Positions 7,588 through 15,174 of a stretch of DNA of 28,791 nt are shown here, piece by piece. Both the position numbers and the translations under genes were made by a program. The notes under the pieces were generated by a model. That model did no database searches. It had not been told where the DNA came from and saw nothing but the letters and a program-made list of their open reading frames with translations. Position 1 is the first letter of the stretch. Each line of letters begins with the position of its first letter. The stretch comes from Deltaproteobacteria bacterium (GTDB lineage: Bacteria; Desulfobacterota; Syntrophia; Syntrophales; UBA5619): positions 1 to 28,791 of the forward strand of contig JAPLJY010000082.1 in the NCBI GenBank assembly GCA_026388345.1, read 5' to 3'.

Positions 7588-8112
7588 TGCCGGCCTTCCC
7601 GCCTGCGGCCGATTCGAGCAGGTCCTCGCCGAGGTTCAGACGGCTTGCCAGTTCGCGTCCCGCGCCGTCCAGGCCCCCCATATCACCCGCCCCGGCGAGG
7701 GGCCCTTTCAGCTTCTCCGCCACCGCTCCTTCTCGGCCTCCATGTCGCGCCGCAGCTCCTCGGCGAGCTTGAGGGAGAGCAGATTTTCACTTGCGAGGAT
7801 CTCCTTCGGATCCCGGAGGGAGACGCCGGGAAGCTTGAGCCCGTCCAGCGAGCCGGCGACCCTGGTGATTTCCACGGCGTTGGTCATTGGTTCGTCTGGG
7901 TCGGTCACCGGCAGGCGGTTCAGCGTGAGCCCCAGCGGGAAGAGGGAGAGATCGGCCGCACCCAGTTCCACCTTCGCCCCGACGGCCTTCGTTCCCGCCT
8001 TTTCGATGATGCCTTTGATCACGCGGTCCACAACCAGTCCCCAGACGCCGGCCAGCAGTGCCGAGACAACCACAAAGGCCGCAATTCCCTGCCAGCGGAT
8101 CCACTTTTTCAT
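7571..8112 (-). pseudogene. Truncated, frameshifted remnant of a TIGR03545-like protein gene
   Basis: From ATG 8112 (GGAGG 6 nt upstream) the frame encodes 134 residues: a short cytoplasmic start (MKKWIRWQG), one membrane helix (about 9-28) and a periplasmic-looking segment with GAADLSLFPLGLTL and DPDEPMTNAVEI, which I recognise from memory as the N-terminus of the TIGR03545 family. It stops at 7708, but the +1 frame continues as good coding sequence (GRELASRLNLGEDLLESA) to a stop at 7571-7573, pointing to a frameshift near 7715. Family members are, to my memory, over 500 residues, so most of the gene is missing, and the segment after TRVAGSLDG looks internally shortened. The remnant runs into the 3' end of the convergent DsbA-like gene. 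Start overlaps the coupled upstream gene region. Confidence 0.6.
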
Positions 8113-8123
8113 ACGTTTCCTCC

Positions 8124-8626
8124 TCATCCGGACACGGACTGATAGAGACGGTAGAAGCTCGACGCCGCCATGATCTGCATGAAACGGGATTTCATCACCC
8201 ACTGGAGCACGTGCGCCCGGTATCTGCGGATCAGCATGTTGCCGAGCAGGACGAACGGGACAAAGAGCGCGAGCGATGTCAGGAGGCTTCCCATGACGAT
8301 GGAATTATTGAAGTGTTCCAGCCGCCAGAGGGTGGAGTTGTAGAGGGATGTCCAGAGATTCCGAGGGACGGCGCGGTCAGGACGGCGAGGCCGATCCGGT
8401 GGAACAGGGGGTCCAGCGCGTAGGCGATCCCCGAAAACAGCCCCAGGCCCAGAAGAAACGCCGACAGGTTGACCTTCAGGACGAGGACCGCGAAGAGCAC
8501 GACCAGGTTGTGCAGGCTCATGAAGGGGGTGAGCCCTGCGATCATTGCCAGGCAGAGTCCCAGGCTGATCTCCAGGAGTTCCGCGTTCGAGTTGAGGACT
8601 TTCAGGAATTTGGCGAGCAGACGCAT
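8124..8626 (-). pseudogene. TIGR03546-like small membrane protein gene with a frameshift
   Basis: ATG 8626 has GGAGG at a good distance. The first 88 codons encode two or three membrane helices (MRLLAKFLKVLNSN, then a hydrophobic GLCLAMIAGLTPFMSLHN segment, resembling TIGR03546/DUF2062-type proteins). At about 8362-8368 the frame slips by one missing base: reading on in the other frame gives NLWTSLYNSTLWRLEHFNNS, another two hydrophobic stretches and QSVSG, ending at TGA 8124-8126. Restored, the protein would have about 167 residues. Unless the missing base is a sequencing error the gene is broken. Its stop overlaps the possible start of the TIGR03545-like remnant, as expected for this gene pair, whose function is unknown to me. 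Confidence 0.65.
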
Positions 8627-8656
8627 GGCATCCTCCTTCGGTTGGTCAGCCTTGGG

Positions 8657-8674
8657 GCCCGGCCGTTGCCGGGC
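8657..8674 (-). other. Hairpin in the leader of the TIGR03546-like gene
   Basis: 7-bp GC stem (GCCCGGC / GCCGGGC) with a 4-nt loop, 31 bp upstream of ATG 8626. No T-tract. Role unknown. Confidence 0.3.
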
Positions 8675-8715
8675 GGGATTACAATGCTGTCGGATGAGAA
8701 GGCTTGAAAATAAAG

Positions 8716-8743
8716 AATAAACGAAGGATGTTCTCCCTGTCAA
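8716..8743 (-). promoter_or_regulatory. Possible promoter for the TIGR03546-like gene
   Basis: Minus-strand TTGACA (8738-8743) with TTTATT 16 nt downstream (8716-8721). The -35 is perfect, the -10 mediocre. It lies in an AT-rich pocket, while the rest of 8744-8897 holds nothing I recognise. Confidence 0.4.
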
Positions 8744-8897
8744 AAAAGATAATCCGGGCTATTTTTTATAAAGAGATCCTTCGCGATGCCCGGGATGGCT
8801 TTTTGTTGCAAATCAGATTTATCGCTATCGCTCGCAATGACATTGAGGCTGGTTGTTACGGGGGCGTCAGGATCGACGTGAAGAAAATCGGGTACGC

Positions 8898-9491
8898 CTA
8901 CGCCGCGGAGTGTTCGCGGTGGCGCTGCCAGTTTTCGAGGTAGGGCTTGGCAAGCTCCTTCGAACGGATGATCAGCAGGTTCTCCGCGTTCTTCTCCTCG
9001 GCCGCCTTGGTGAAGTTGAACGAGCCGGTGATCACGACCGCCTTGTCGATGATGATGATCTTGTTGTGGGCGATGGCGTGCTTGTCGTCGATGTAGGTCG
9101 GGATGCCGGAGTTCGTCAGAAAGGAGGCCGACGAGAACTTCTGGGTCTTCTGGCTTTTGTCGAGGATTGCCTGGACCTTCACGCCGCGCTTGTGGGCCTT
9201 GAGCAGGGCCTTGGCGATCGGGGCGGAGGTGAAGGAGTAGGCCTGGACGAGGATCTCGGAGCGGGCCCGGTCGATCTCCCGGACGATGGCCTCCGTCGCG
9301 CCGTTGTTGGGGCTGAAATAGACCTCGACCGGGGCGTGGCCGATGTCCACATCGAGGGCCCGGGCGGCGGGGCCGCACACGAGCAGCACAAGGACCATCA
9401 CGGCTGCGGCCGGGATAAGACGTCGCAGACGGGAGCTGAAACCTGTTTTCAGAACGCGGCGGAGCTGGAACCTCATCGGCAACGGTCGCAT
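8898..9491 (-). CDS. Secreted phospholipase D-superfamily protein (single HKD motif, nuclease-like)
   Basis: 197 residues from ATG 9491. A basic start and hydrophobic helix (about 26-44) ending in ARA-LD look like a signal peptide or membrane anchor. The mature part is one PLD domain: VEVYFSPNNGATEAIVREID, then LVQAYSFTS, and the catalytic HKD motif with H142, K144, D149 followed by GSFNFTKAAEEKN. One HKD motif and about 150 mature residues match the Nuc-type nuclease branch, which acts as a homodimer on phosphodiesters; the true substrate is unknown. The frame extends upstream to a TTG at 9542 without a ribosome site; GAGG 6 nt before 9491 favours this start, with ATG 9476 as alternative. 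It is the first gene of a minus-strand run that continues into two decayed genes. Confidence 0.85.
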   Translation of the reverse strand: MRPLPMRFQLRRVLKTGFSSRLRRLIPAAAVMVLVLLVCGPAARALDVDIGHAPVEVYFSPNNGATEAIVREIDRARSEILVQAYSFTSAPIAKALLKAHKRGVKVQAILDKSQKTQKFSSASFLTNSGIPTYIDDKHAIAHNKIIIIDKAVVITGSFNFTKAAEEKNAENLLIIRSKELAKPYLENWQRHREHSAA

Positions 9492-9566
9492 CGGAGGCCT
9501 CTGCCGGCCCCCGCCTTTCTCCTCATGGAAGTGTCGATCCAAAAAGTGCTGTCACTGGGCAGTCGT

Positions 9567-9595
9567 CTTCTAATCCGTTTCCGTCTTCCTGTCAA
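9567..9595 (-). promoter_or_regulatory. Promoter for the PLD-family gene
   Basis: Minus-strand TTGACA (9590-9595), 17-nt spacer, TAGAAG (9567-9572). Predicted start near 9560, about 70 nt before ATG 9491. The remaining 9596-9700 shows no gene. Confidence 0.5.
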
Positions 9596-9700
9596 GGGGG
9601 TTAAGATCGCCTCGGAGGATTGATCGGAAAGAATATCGTATTTACGGAATGATCCCCGGGTGACGGGACGGCGGGAAGGCGACCATCCCCATTTTTCCCG

Positions 9701-9729
9701 TTGACAGGGGGAAGCCCCCCCGTTATACA
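9701..9729 (+). promoter_or_regulatory. Strong sigma70-type promoter for the binding-protein gene
   Basis: TTGACA (9701-9706) and TATACA region ending 9729 with a 17-nt spacer (the -10 hexamer is 9724-9729). Predicted start near 9736 gives a leader of about 90 nt. Confidence 0.65.
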
Positions 9730-9755
9730 AACACATTCCTCATCCGCGACGCGGT

Positions 9756-9822
9756 GGAGGACGGGGGCCTTTCCTCCGTTCCCGGTGTTTTGGAAGAGGT
9801 ATTACGCAAGCATAAAGGAGGA
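9756..9822 (+). promoter_or_regulatory. Possible ribosome-site switch in the leader
   Basis: GGAGGA (9756-9761), TCCTCC (9772-9777) and the ribosome site GGAGGA (9817-9822) can form two mutually exclusive 6-bp pairings: the middle block can pair either with the upstream block or with the ribosome site. No known riboswitch class is recognised. Confidence 0.3.
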
Positions 9823-9826
9823 TTGT

Positions 9827-10708
9827 ATGAGGTTTCGTTTGTGTCTGAAAACAGGGGATTTTGTTCTGGCCGTCCTGACGATCCTGAGTTGCGGCATGCT
9901 TGCTGCGGTTCCCGCGCAGGCGGGGATGATCGACGTCTTTCACGCCGACTCCCTGGCCGGTCCCATGAAGGCCCTCAAGGCGGCCTTTGAGTCCGGGAAT
10001 CCGGGGGTCACGGTGAATCTCGTCTCCGGCCGCTCCCAGGAGCTGGCGGAGCGTATCTTGAACGGGGACGTCTGCGACGTCTTCGCCCCGTCGGCGCCGT
10101 CTGCCATCGACGAGGCCCTGGTGGGCAAGAAGGTGAAGGGGACGGACAGGGAGGCGGCTTCCTGGTCCGTTGTCTTCTCCGCCAACGAGATGGTTCTCAT
10201 CACCGCCAAGGGGAACCCCCAGGGCGTCAAGAAGCTGATCGACCTGACCAAGGAAGGTGTCCTGTTTACCCGCGTGACGGGGGAGAAGGACCTCGCCACC
10301 CGGCGGAGCGTCGATTTCATCCGGAACGTCGCCGCCCTGGAAGGGAGGCCGGATCTGGCCCAGGGGATTATCGACAAAGCCGCCGCCGATCCCGCCAAAC
10401 CCCATACGGTACCCCAGACAATCGCGGATGTGGTGTCGGGCAGGGCCGATGCGGGCGTCGTCTACCTCTCCGCCGCCGTTGCGGAGAAGGACAAGATAGA
10501 AATCCTCCGGTTCCCTGCGACGGTCAACCTGAGCAATGATATCCGCAACGCCGCCACGGTGCCGGCCACGGCGAAGGACCCGGCGGCGGCCGTGAAGTTC
10601 GTCCGGCTCCTCATCTCCGCGGAGGGGAAGGCTATCCTGGAGTCGACGGGGCAGCCTCCCATCGCGCCGCCCATCTTCAACGGCAGCGTGCCGGCGGAAC
10701 TGAAGTAA
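9827..10708 (+). CDS. Periplasmic substrate-binding protein, molybdate/tungstate ABC type (orphan)
   Basis: 293 residues. A basic start, a hydrophobic core and the site AQA-GM near residue 32 form a signal peptide. The mature N-terminus (IDVFHADSLAGPMKALKAAFES) and the following SGRSQELAERILNG and CDVFAPSAP are the beginning of the ModA/WtpA-type fold that binds oxyanions; later NEMVLITAKGN, ADAGVVYLSA and the tail with GKAILESTGQPP fit the family. Molybdate or tungstate is the probable ligand, inferred by family only. AGGAGG lies 6 nt before ATG 9827. No permease or ATPase gene follows: the next gene is an aldo/keto reductase. So it either serves a transporter encoded elsewhere or is a stand-alone binding protein. 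Confidence 0.82.
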   Translation: MRFRLCLKTGDFVLAVLTILSCGMLAAVPAQAGMIDVFHADSLAGPMKALKAAFESGNPGVTVNLVSGRSQELAERILNGDVCDVFAPSAPSAIDEALVGKKVKGTDREAASWSVVFSANEMVLITAKGNPQGVKKLIDLTKEGVLFTRVTGEKDLATRRSVDFIRNVAALEGRPDLAQGIIDKAAADPAKPHTVPQTIADVVSGRADAGVVYLSAAVAEKDKIEILRFPATVNLSNDIRNAATVPATAKDPAAAVKFVRLLISAEGKAILESTGQPPIAPPIFNGSVPAELK

Positions 10709-10823
10709 GTGCCATGGAACCCCGCCGACCCTGAAAAAATCAAACCTGCGACCCATCCTCTAATCGGTCCGGGGCGGGCCGGCGGGACAACCCTTTTCCA
10801 GCATGCATGAGGAGGACATGATC

Positions 10824-12266
10824 ATGAAAGAGCTCATCACCCGTAAACTGGGCCGGACCGGCCGGCAGGTCACCACGCTCGGCCTCGGCGGCCAGGCCTC
10901 GATCCAGTGGCCCGCGGCGGGGGTGGATTCCGCAGCCATCATCGAGAAGGCCTATCGGCTCGGCGTCAACTACCTGGACACCTCCAACATCTACGGCCCG
11001 AGCCAGCAACACTTTGGCGAGGCCTTTCGCCGCCTGGGGCTCTCCCCGGCAACGGCCAACTACGACCCTGCGGCCCGCGGACGGATCTATGTTGCCACGA
11101 AGACCCACATTCGTACGGCGCGCCGTCCGGCGGGGACGCACTTTCGCACCGACTACAGCGAGGGGATGCTGGATGACTTTCATGTCTCAACCGCGGTGGA
11201 CGACGTCCGCCGGTCCCTGAGCCTGATTTTCGGCGACGGAAAAGGGGGCTATCCGGAGGGGGCCTACCTGGACTGCTTGCAGTTTCACAACATCAACACC
11301 ATGGACGAAATCGACATACTCTTCACGGGCCTCGATGATCCAAGGCCCGAGAGCGACTGGCTGGGGGCGCTCCCGGCGATGCTCGATCTGCGCGAAGGGA
11401 CGAACCGCACCGGCTGCAACCCGAAGAAGGAAAAGCTGATCCGCCACATCGGCATCACCGGCCACTGGAACAGCGCGGTCCACATCTACGCGATCCAGCG
11501 GGACAGCCGGCACCTTCTCGACACGCTCCTGGTGACGATCAACGCCAGCGACGGCAAGTACCTGGCCCACCGCCACAACGCCATCGCGGCGGCGGCGGCG
11601 GCCGGCATGGGGGTGATCGGCATGAAGGTCTTTGCGGACGCCGCCTACTACCACAAGGAGCCGAGGTTCTCCAGCCATCCCGACGATGTCTACCACGATG
11701 TCGGCTCCCCCGAGCTGCCGAGCGACGGCCCGATCCGCTACACCCTCTCCGTTGCGGGAGTGAGCACGATCATCCTCGGGATCGGCCATATCGACGACGA
11801 TCCGGAAAAATGCCAGCTCACCCGGAACCTCGCCGCCGCCCAACTGACCGAACCGCTGGACGACAAGGCGATGGCGGCGATCGAGGGCCAGGTCACCGCG
11901 GCGGGTAAGGATCGGGCGAACTCCTTCTTCCAGAGGAAGGCCCTCGGTCTCACACCGCCCCGGAACGTCGGCGCCGAGGCCGACAGCTCCATGCCGAAGC
12001 TCGGCCGCACGGCCGTACGCGTGACGTGGGATACCGCCTATGCCGGGGCCGTCCCGATTGTGCGCTATGAGGTCCTCCGCGACGGCGAGGTGGTAGGAAG
12101 CGTCCCTCACACCCCCCAGTTCACGGCGCGGCGGTTTCACTACGACGACATCTTCCCCGAAGGCGTTGCTGCCGGAAGCCGCAGCTACAGCGTCCGGGCC
12201 GTCGATGCGGCAGGCGCCGCGGCGGAAAGCGCAACGCTTGCGGCCGATCCCGTGACGGCGGCCTGA
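10824..12266 (+). CDS. Aldo/keto reductase with C-terminal fibronectin-III-like domain
   Basis: 480 residues; ordinary aldo/keto reductases have about 280-340. The N-terminal TIM barrel (about 1-370) shows the catalytic tetrad: D52 and Y57 in NYLDTSNIYG, K93 in VATKTH and H155 in LDCLQFHN, so NAD(P)H-dependent carbonyl reduction is chemically possible. The HIGITGHW and AAAGMGVIGMKVF stretches match the iron-sulfur-lacking YajO/Tas-like arrangement. The last 100 residues (VRVTWDTAY, IVRYEVLRDGEVVG, SYSVRAVDAAG) form a beta-sandwich pattern like fibronectin type III, unusual for this family. No signal peptide. GGAGG at 10811-10815 is 2 nt from ATG 10818 and 8 nt from ATG 10824, so 10824 is chosen. 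The substrate is unknown. Confidence 0.85.
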   Translation: MKELITRKLGRTGRQVTTLGLGGQASIQWPAAGVDSAAIIEKAYRLGVNYLDTSNIYGPSQQHFGEAFRRLGLSPATANYDPAARGRIYVATKTHIRTARRPAGTHFRTDYSEGMLDDFHVSTAVDDVRRSLSLIFGDGKGGYPEGAYLDCLQFHNINTMDEIDILFTGLDDPRPESDWLGALPAMLDLREGTNRTGCNPKKEKLIRHIGITGHWNSAVHIYAIQRDSRHLLDTLLVTINASDGKYLAHRHNAIAAAAAAGMGVIGMKVFADAAYYHKEPRFSSHPDDVYHDVGSPELPSDGPIRYTLSVAGVSTIILGIGHIDDDPEKCQLTRNLAAAQLTEPLDDKAMAAIEGQVTAAGKDRANSFFQRKALGLTPPRNVGAEADSSMPKLGRTAVRVTWDTAYAGAVPIVRYEVLRDGEVVGSVPHTPQFTARRFHYDDIFPEGVAAGSRSYSVRAVDAAGAAAESATLAADPVTAA

Positions 12267-12378
12267 GTTCACTCGTAGACGGACAGGAAGAGGCCGGCAA
12301 GCTCATGAGCATGGCCGCCAAGTTCGCCGCACAGGTCAGCACCGGCGACCGGAGTCTGCAATGAAAATTGAATAAGCA

Positions 12379-12407
12379 TTGAAATCGCCTCCGGGTTCGC
12401 ATAAAAT
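12379..12407 (+). promoter_or_regulatory. Promoter for the SCP2/M24 gene pair
   Basis: TTGAAA (12379-12384), 17-nt spacer, TAAAAT (12402-12407). Predicted start near 12414, about 60 nt before ATG 12476. Nothing else recognised in 12267-12475. Confidence 0.55.
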
Positions 12408-12475
12408 GGCGCCCGGAACCCTATTCCCCGCTTGCCCAGGGCGGCGGAGGTAAACCCGGAAGGAGGAAGCGAGAC

Positions 12476-12877
12476 ATGACGCGGTACGACTATCTGAGCC
12501 CCGAATGGGCCGCGGAGGTCCAAAAAAGGCTGCAGGCGGACCTCCCGGCGGAAAAGATGAAATTCATCACCACCTCCATGTCCAACATCTACACGAACTG
12601 TCCCGGCGGGAAGGTGAAGTACCTCTTCTTCAAAGTCGAGAAGGGGGTGTTCACGGAGGTGCGGGTGGGCGAGGGGGACCCCCCCGCGGCCGATTTCCGG
12701 ATCACCGGCGACCATGAGCTCTTTTCCCTGATCTCGCAGGCCAAGATGAAATCGCAGCGGGCGTTGATGACCGGGAAGCTCAAGCTGCGGGGGAACATGG
12801 TCAAGGCCCTGAAGCTCGCATCGCTCGCGGATCGCATGAACGCCGTGATCGCGACGGTTCCCACGAATTTTGGATAG
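12476..12877 (+). CDS. SCP2 sterol/lipid-binding domain protein
   Basis: 133 residues, one domain. The central part (VKYLFFKVEKGVFTEVRVGEG, then AADFRITGDHELFSLI and LMTGKLKLRGNMVKALKL) follows the SCP2 fold: an antiparallel sheet, then the GKLKLRGNM signature and a closing helix. Such stand-alone domains bind acyl or sterol-like lipids in the cytoplasm; the ligand is not evident. AGGAGG lies about 10 nt before ATG 12476. The next gene begins 10 bp after this stop codon, with its ribosome site overlapping the TAG, so the two are almost certainly translated together and probably act in one pathway. Confidence 0.85.
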   Translation: MTRYDYLSPEWAAEVQKRLQADLPAEKMKFITTSMSNIYTNCPGGKVKYLFFKVEKGVFTEVRVGEGDPPAADFRITGDHELFSLISQAKMKSQRALMTGKLKLRGNMVKALKLASLADRMNAVIATVPTNFG

Positions 12878-12887
12878 GAGGTTCGTC

Positions 12888-14120
12888 ATGGTCATGAAAA
12901 AAAGTACGGAAAAGCATGATCCCTATTTCATCGATTTCCCCGGGCGGGTTGTCCAAGTCCAGAAGGCGATGGCCGCCGCCAGGATCGACGTCTACCTGGG
13001 GTCGCGGCTGCGCACCGCCTCCTGGATTACCGACGCCTTCTGTCCCTGGCGGACCTACGTCGTGATCCCGAAGAAGGGGCTGCCGACGGTCTTCACCTTC
13101 GTGATCGACGCGGCGCGGGTCGCCGACGATTCGTGGCTCGACGATGATCATGTCCTCGGCTACGCCCCGATGGGCGGCATGGATCAGGTCAGCCTGGTCG
13201 CCGATTTCATCCGGGAGGAGCTGGGCGTCAAGAAAGGGCAGATCGGCGTGGAGAACGGCCTCTCCAACTACCTGCCGGAGGGGGTTCTGACCCATTTCGA
13301 GTATCAGCAGTTCGAGGCCGCGTTCACGGGCGCAAGCCTCGTGGACGCCTACGACATCATCGACAAGCTGTCGCTGATCAAGGACGAAGGGACGATCAAC
13401 CGGTTCCGCGAGGCCTCCCGGATCGTCGATGTCGGCCACCGGGCCGTCCGCGCCGCCCTCGTGAACGGCGGGTACAAGGGGAAGACGGAGACGGAGATCG
13501 GGGGGATCGCCGCCCATGCGATGCGCAAGGCGGGCAGCGAATGGGAATGGTCCTTCACGGGCGGAAACGAGATCGCCAGCGGTTACCGCACGGGGCTGGC
13601 CGGCGGGGCCTGCACGCCCGCCTCCCGGCGCCGGATCCGCAAGGGCGAGCCGCTCATGGTGGACATCCACGCCATGTTCCGGCTCGGCCAGGGGGACCAC
13701 TCGCACAACTACCTGATCGGGAAGGCCACCAAGAGGCAGAAATGGCACGCCCGGAACTTCGTCGATATCGTGACCCTGACGCTCAAGACCTACCGGGCGG
13801 GGATCTCGCCTGCCGGGCTTGCCGAGGAGATGATGACCTTCGCCGAGGAGCGGGGTTTCGCCGAGTACATGGTTCCCGGCTTCGAGCACGGGATCGGCAT
13901 GACGGGGGACGAGTGGCGGATCGGAATGAACGACGGCCCCTTCCCCTTCTGGACCAATCCCGACCATATCTATCGGGAAAACGAGCTGATCATCTGCGCC
14001 ATGCAGTATGCCTGCCCGGACGAGAACATCGGTTTTAGGTATGAGAATCCCGTCCTGATCCGGAAACGGGATTGCGAGCCCCTCTCCCGCTATCCCCTCG
14101 GCGTGGAGGAGATCGGGTAA
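12888..14120 (+). CDS. M24-family peptidase-like protein (Xaa-Pro aminopeptidase/creatinase fold), one metal ligand replaced
   Basis: 410 residues with the two-part layout of prolidase, Xaa-Pro aminopeptidase and creatinase: an N-terminal creatinase-like domain (about 15-160) and a pita-bread domain (about 165-400). Of the five metal ligands expected, D259 (MVDIHA), D270 (QGDHSHNY), H334 (FEHGIGMTGDEW) and E386 (FRYENPVLI) can be placed; where the penultimate Glu of the usual IEP motif is expected the sequence reads AMQYACPDEN, apparently Gln373. The protein may therefore be a weak or metal-free hydrolase, as creatinase is, rather than a standard peptidase. AGGAGG is 6 nt before ATG 12888; an upstream in-frame TTG at 12870 overlaps the previous gene and is unlikely. 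Coupled to the SCP2 gene. Confidence 0.82.
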   Translation: MVMKKSTEKHDPYFIDFPGRVVQVQKAMAAARIDVYLGSRLRTASWITDAFCPWRTYVVIPKKGLPTVFTFVIDAARVADDSWLDDDHVLGYAPMGGMDQVSLVADFIREELGVKKGQIGVENGLSNYLPEGVLTHFEYQQFEAAFTGASLVDAYDIIDKLSLIKDEGTINRFREASRIVDVGHRAVRAALVNGGYKGKTETEIGGIAAHAMRKAGSEWEWSFTGGNEIASGYRTGLAGGACTPASRRRIRKGEPLMVDIHAMFRLGQGDHSHNYLIGKATKRQKWHARNFVDIVTLTLKTYRAGISPAGLAEEMMTFAEERGFAEYMVPGFEHGIGMTGDEWRIGMNDGPFPFWTNPDHIYRENELIICAMQYACPDENIGFRYENPVLIRKRDCEPLSRYPLGVEEIG

Positions 14121-14214
14121 GGCCGGACGTTGAGGGGCGTGAAGAGGAGGATCCGACCCACACCGGATGGCGCCGGGAGGATACCGGCGAAAAAGAGATC
14201 TGTCAGAAGAGATC

Positions 14215-14251
14215 TTGCATTTCATTCGTGATTATCATAAAATCCGATAAT
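14215..14251 (+). promoter_or_regulatory. Promoter and operator of the Phd/VapC-type module
   Basis: TTGCAT (14215-14220) and TAAAAT (14238-14243) are 17 nt apart. The inverted repeat ATTATC (14231-14236) / GATAAT (14246-14251) straddles the -10, where the antitoxin would bind for autorepression. The direct repeat AGAGATCT occurs twice just upstream. Confidence 0.55.
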
Positions 14252-14272
14252 CATATTTTACAGGAGGAAGCG

Positions 14273-14554
14273 ATGATCCAGACCATCTCCGCCACGGACG
14301 CGGTTCGCAACTTCTCGGAACTGCTCAACGGTATCCGTTACCGGGGGGATCGGTACACAATCCTGAAGGGGGGAAAGCCGGCAGCGACCATCGGACCGAC
14401 GGCGGATTCCATGGGGGAACGAAAACTGTCCGACTTAAAAGGGATCGTTCGCAACCTTCCCCGGCTCGAAGACGATGTGGACGCCTTCGCGAGGGATATT
14501 GCGCAGACCGTCGCGCTGCAGCCGCCCGTCGGGGAGGGAAACCCGTGGGCATAA
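14273..14554 (+). CDS. Type II antitoxin, Phd/YefM family
   Basis: 93 residues. The N-terminus ISATDAVRNFSELLNGIRYRGDRYTILKGGKP is the Phd/YefM DNA-binding fold (short helix, sheet, helix) that binds operator DNA as a dimer; the acidic C-terminal tail after about residue 60 would wrap the toxin and neutralise it. The last codons overlap the start of a PIN-domain toxin by 10 bp, the typical order. AGGAGG is 5-6 nt before ATG 14273. An operator-like inverted repeat covers the promoter. Confidence 0.88.
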   Translation: MIQTISATDAVRNFSELLNGIRYRGDRYTILKGGKPAATIGPTADSMGERKLSDLKGIVRNLPRLEDDVDAFARDIAQTVALQPPVGEGNPWA

Positions 14555-14955
14555 TCCTCGATACCTCGGTCATCGTCGCCGTCGAACGCGCTCATGAGTC
14601 CCTCAATGCGCTCATCACCGGGCGCGAGGAGGAGCCTTTCGGCATAAGTGTCGTCACGGCGGCCGAACTTCTGCACGGTGTCGAACGGGCCGATACGGAA
14701 GCAAGGAAACTCAGACGGCAGGCCTTCGTAGAAAAGGTGATCGAATCCTTTCCGATTTTCCCCTTCGATCTGATGATCGGCCGGATCTATGCGCGTATCT
14801 GGGCCGCCGTCGCCCGGAATGGGTGGACCGTGGGGGCCCACGACCTCATCATTGCCGCTACCGCCATTTCTCTGGATTACAGCGTCGCCACAGTCAACAG
14901 TCGGGATTTCGAGAAGATCCCGGGAGTCAAAGTGGAAAAACTGCAATTCCTATGA
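14545..14955 (+). CDS. Type II toxin, PIN-domain ribonuclease (VapC family)
   Basis: 136 residues starting with GTG at 14545, preceded by GGGAGGG inside the antitoxin gene. The acidic PIN catalytic set is present: D6 (IILDTSVIV), E41 (VTAAELLHG), D100 (GAHDLIIAATA) and D121 (SRDFEKIPGV). Known VapC toxins cleave tRNA or rRNA when the antitoxin is degraded. Codon use resembles neighbouring GC-rich genes, unlike the AT-rich genes just downstream. Confidence 0.9.
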   Translation: MGIILDTSVIVAVERAHESLNALITGREEEPFGISVVTAAELLHGVERADTEARKLRRQAFVEKVIESFPIFPFDLMIGRIYARIWAAVARNGWTVGAHDLIIAATAISLDYSVATVNSRDFEKIPGVKVEKLQFL

Positions 14956-15174
14956 AAATGTGAGGTTCATCCAGATTAAACGTACTTTTTCAAAACGTAT
15001 AGCAAGCTGAAAGCAACAAACCGTTAACCTTAAAGGAAACGCATTATTTGACCAGTAATCGTTAATCAAACCTCCTTGATAATTATGGTACGGCTACGAT
15101 AAATATGCGATCCCAACTCGAATAATGGTCCCGTCCGTGAAGGACCTAACGGAATACATGAAGGAGGTGTACTG
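14956..15174. other. AT-rich intergenic stretch, left edge of an insert
   Basis: Base composition drops sharply right after the toxin gene. A possible promoter is TTGATA (15076-15081) with GATAAA (15098-15103) before the next gene. No coding signal seen. Confidence 0.4.

Noticed and set aside
8760..8860. Possible dispersed repeat with TCGCTCGCAATGAC
   Set aside because: The motif is a common-looking fragment, but no second copy or inverted structure is present in this window.
12267..12363. Open frame after the aldo/keto reductase ending in a coherent helix-like tail (KLMSMAAKFAAQVST)
   Set aside because: It has no start with a ribosome site, is short, and matches nothing I know; it is probably chance in GC-rich DNA.
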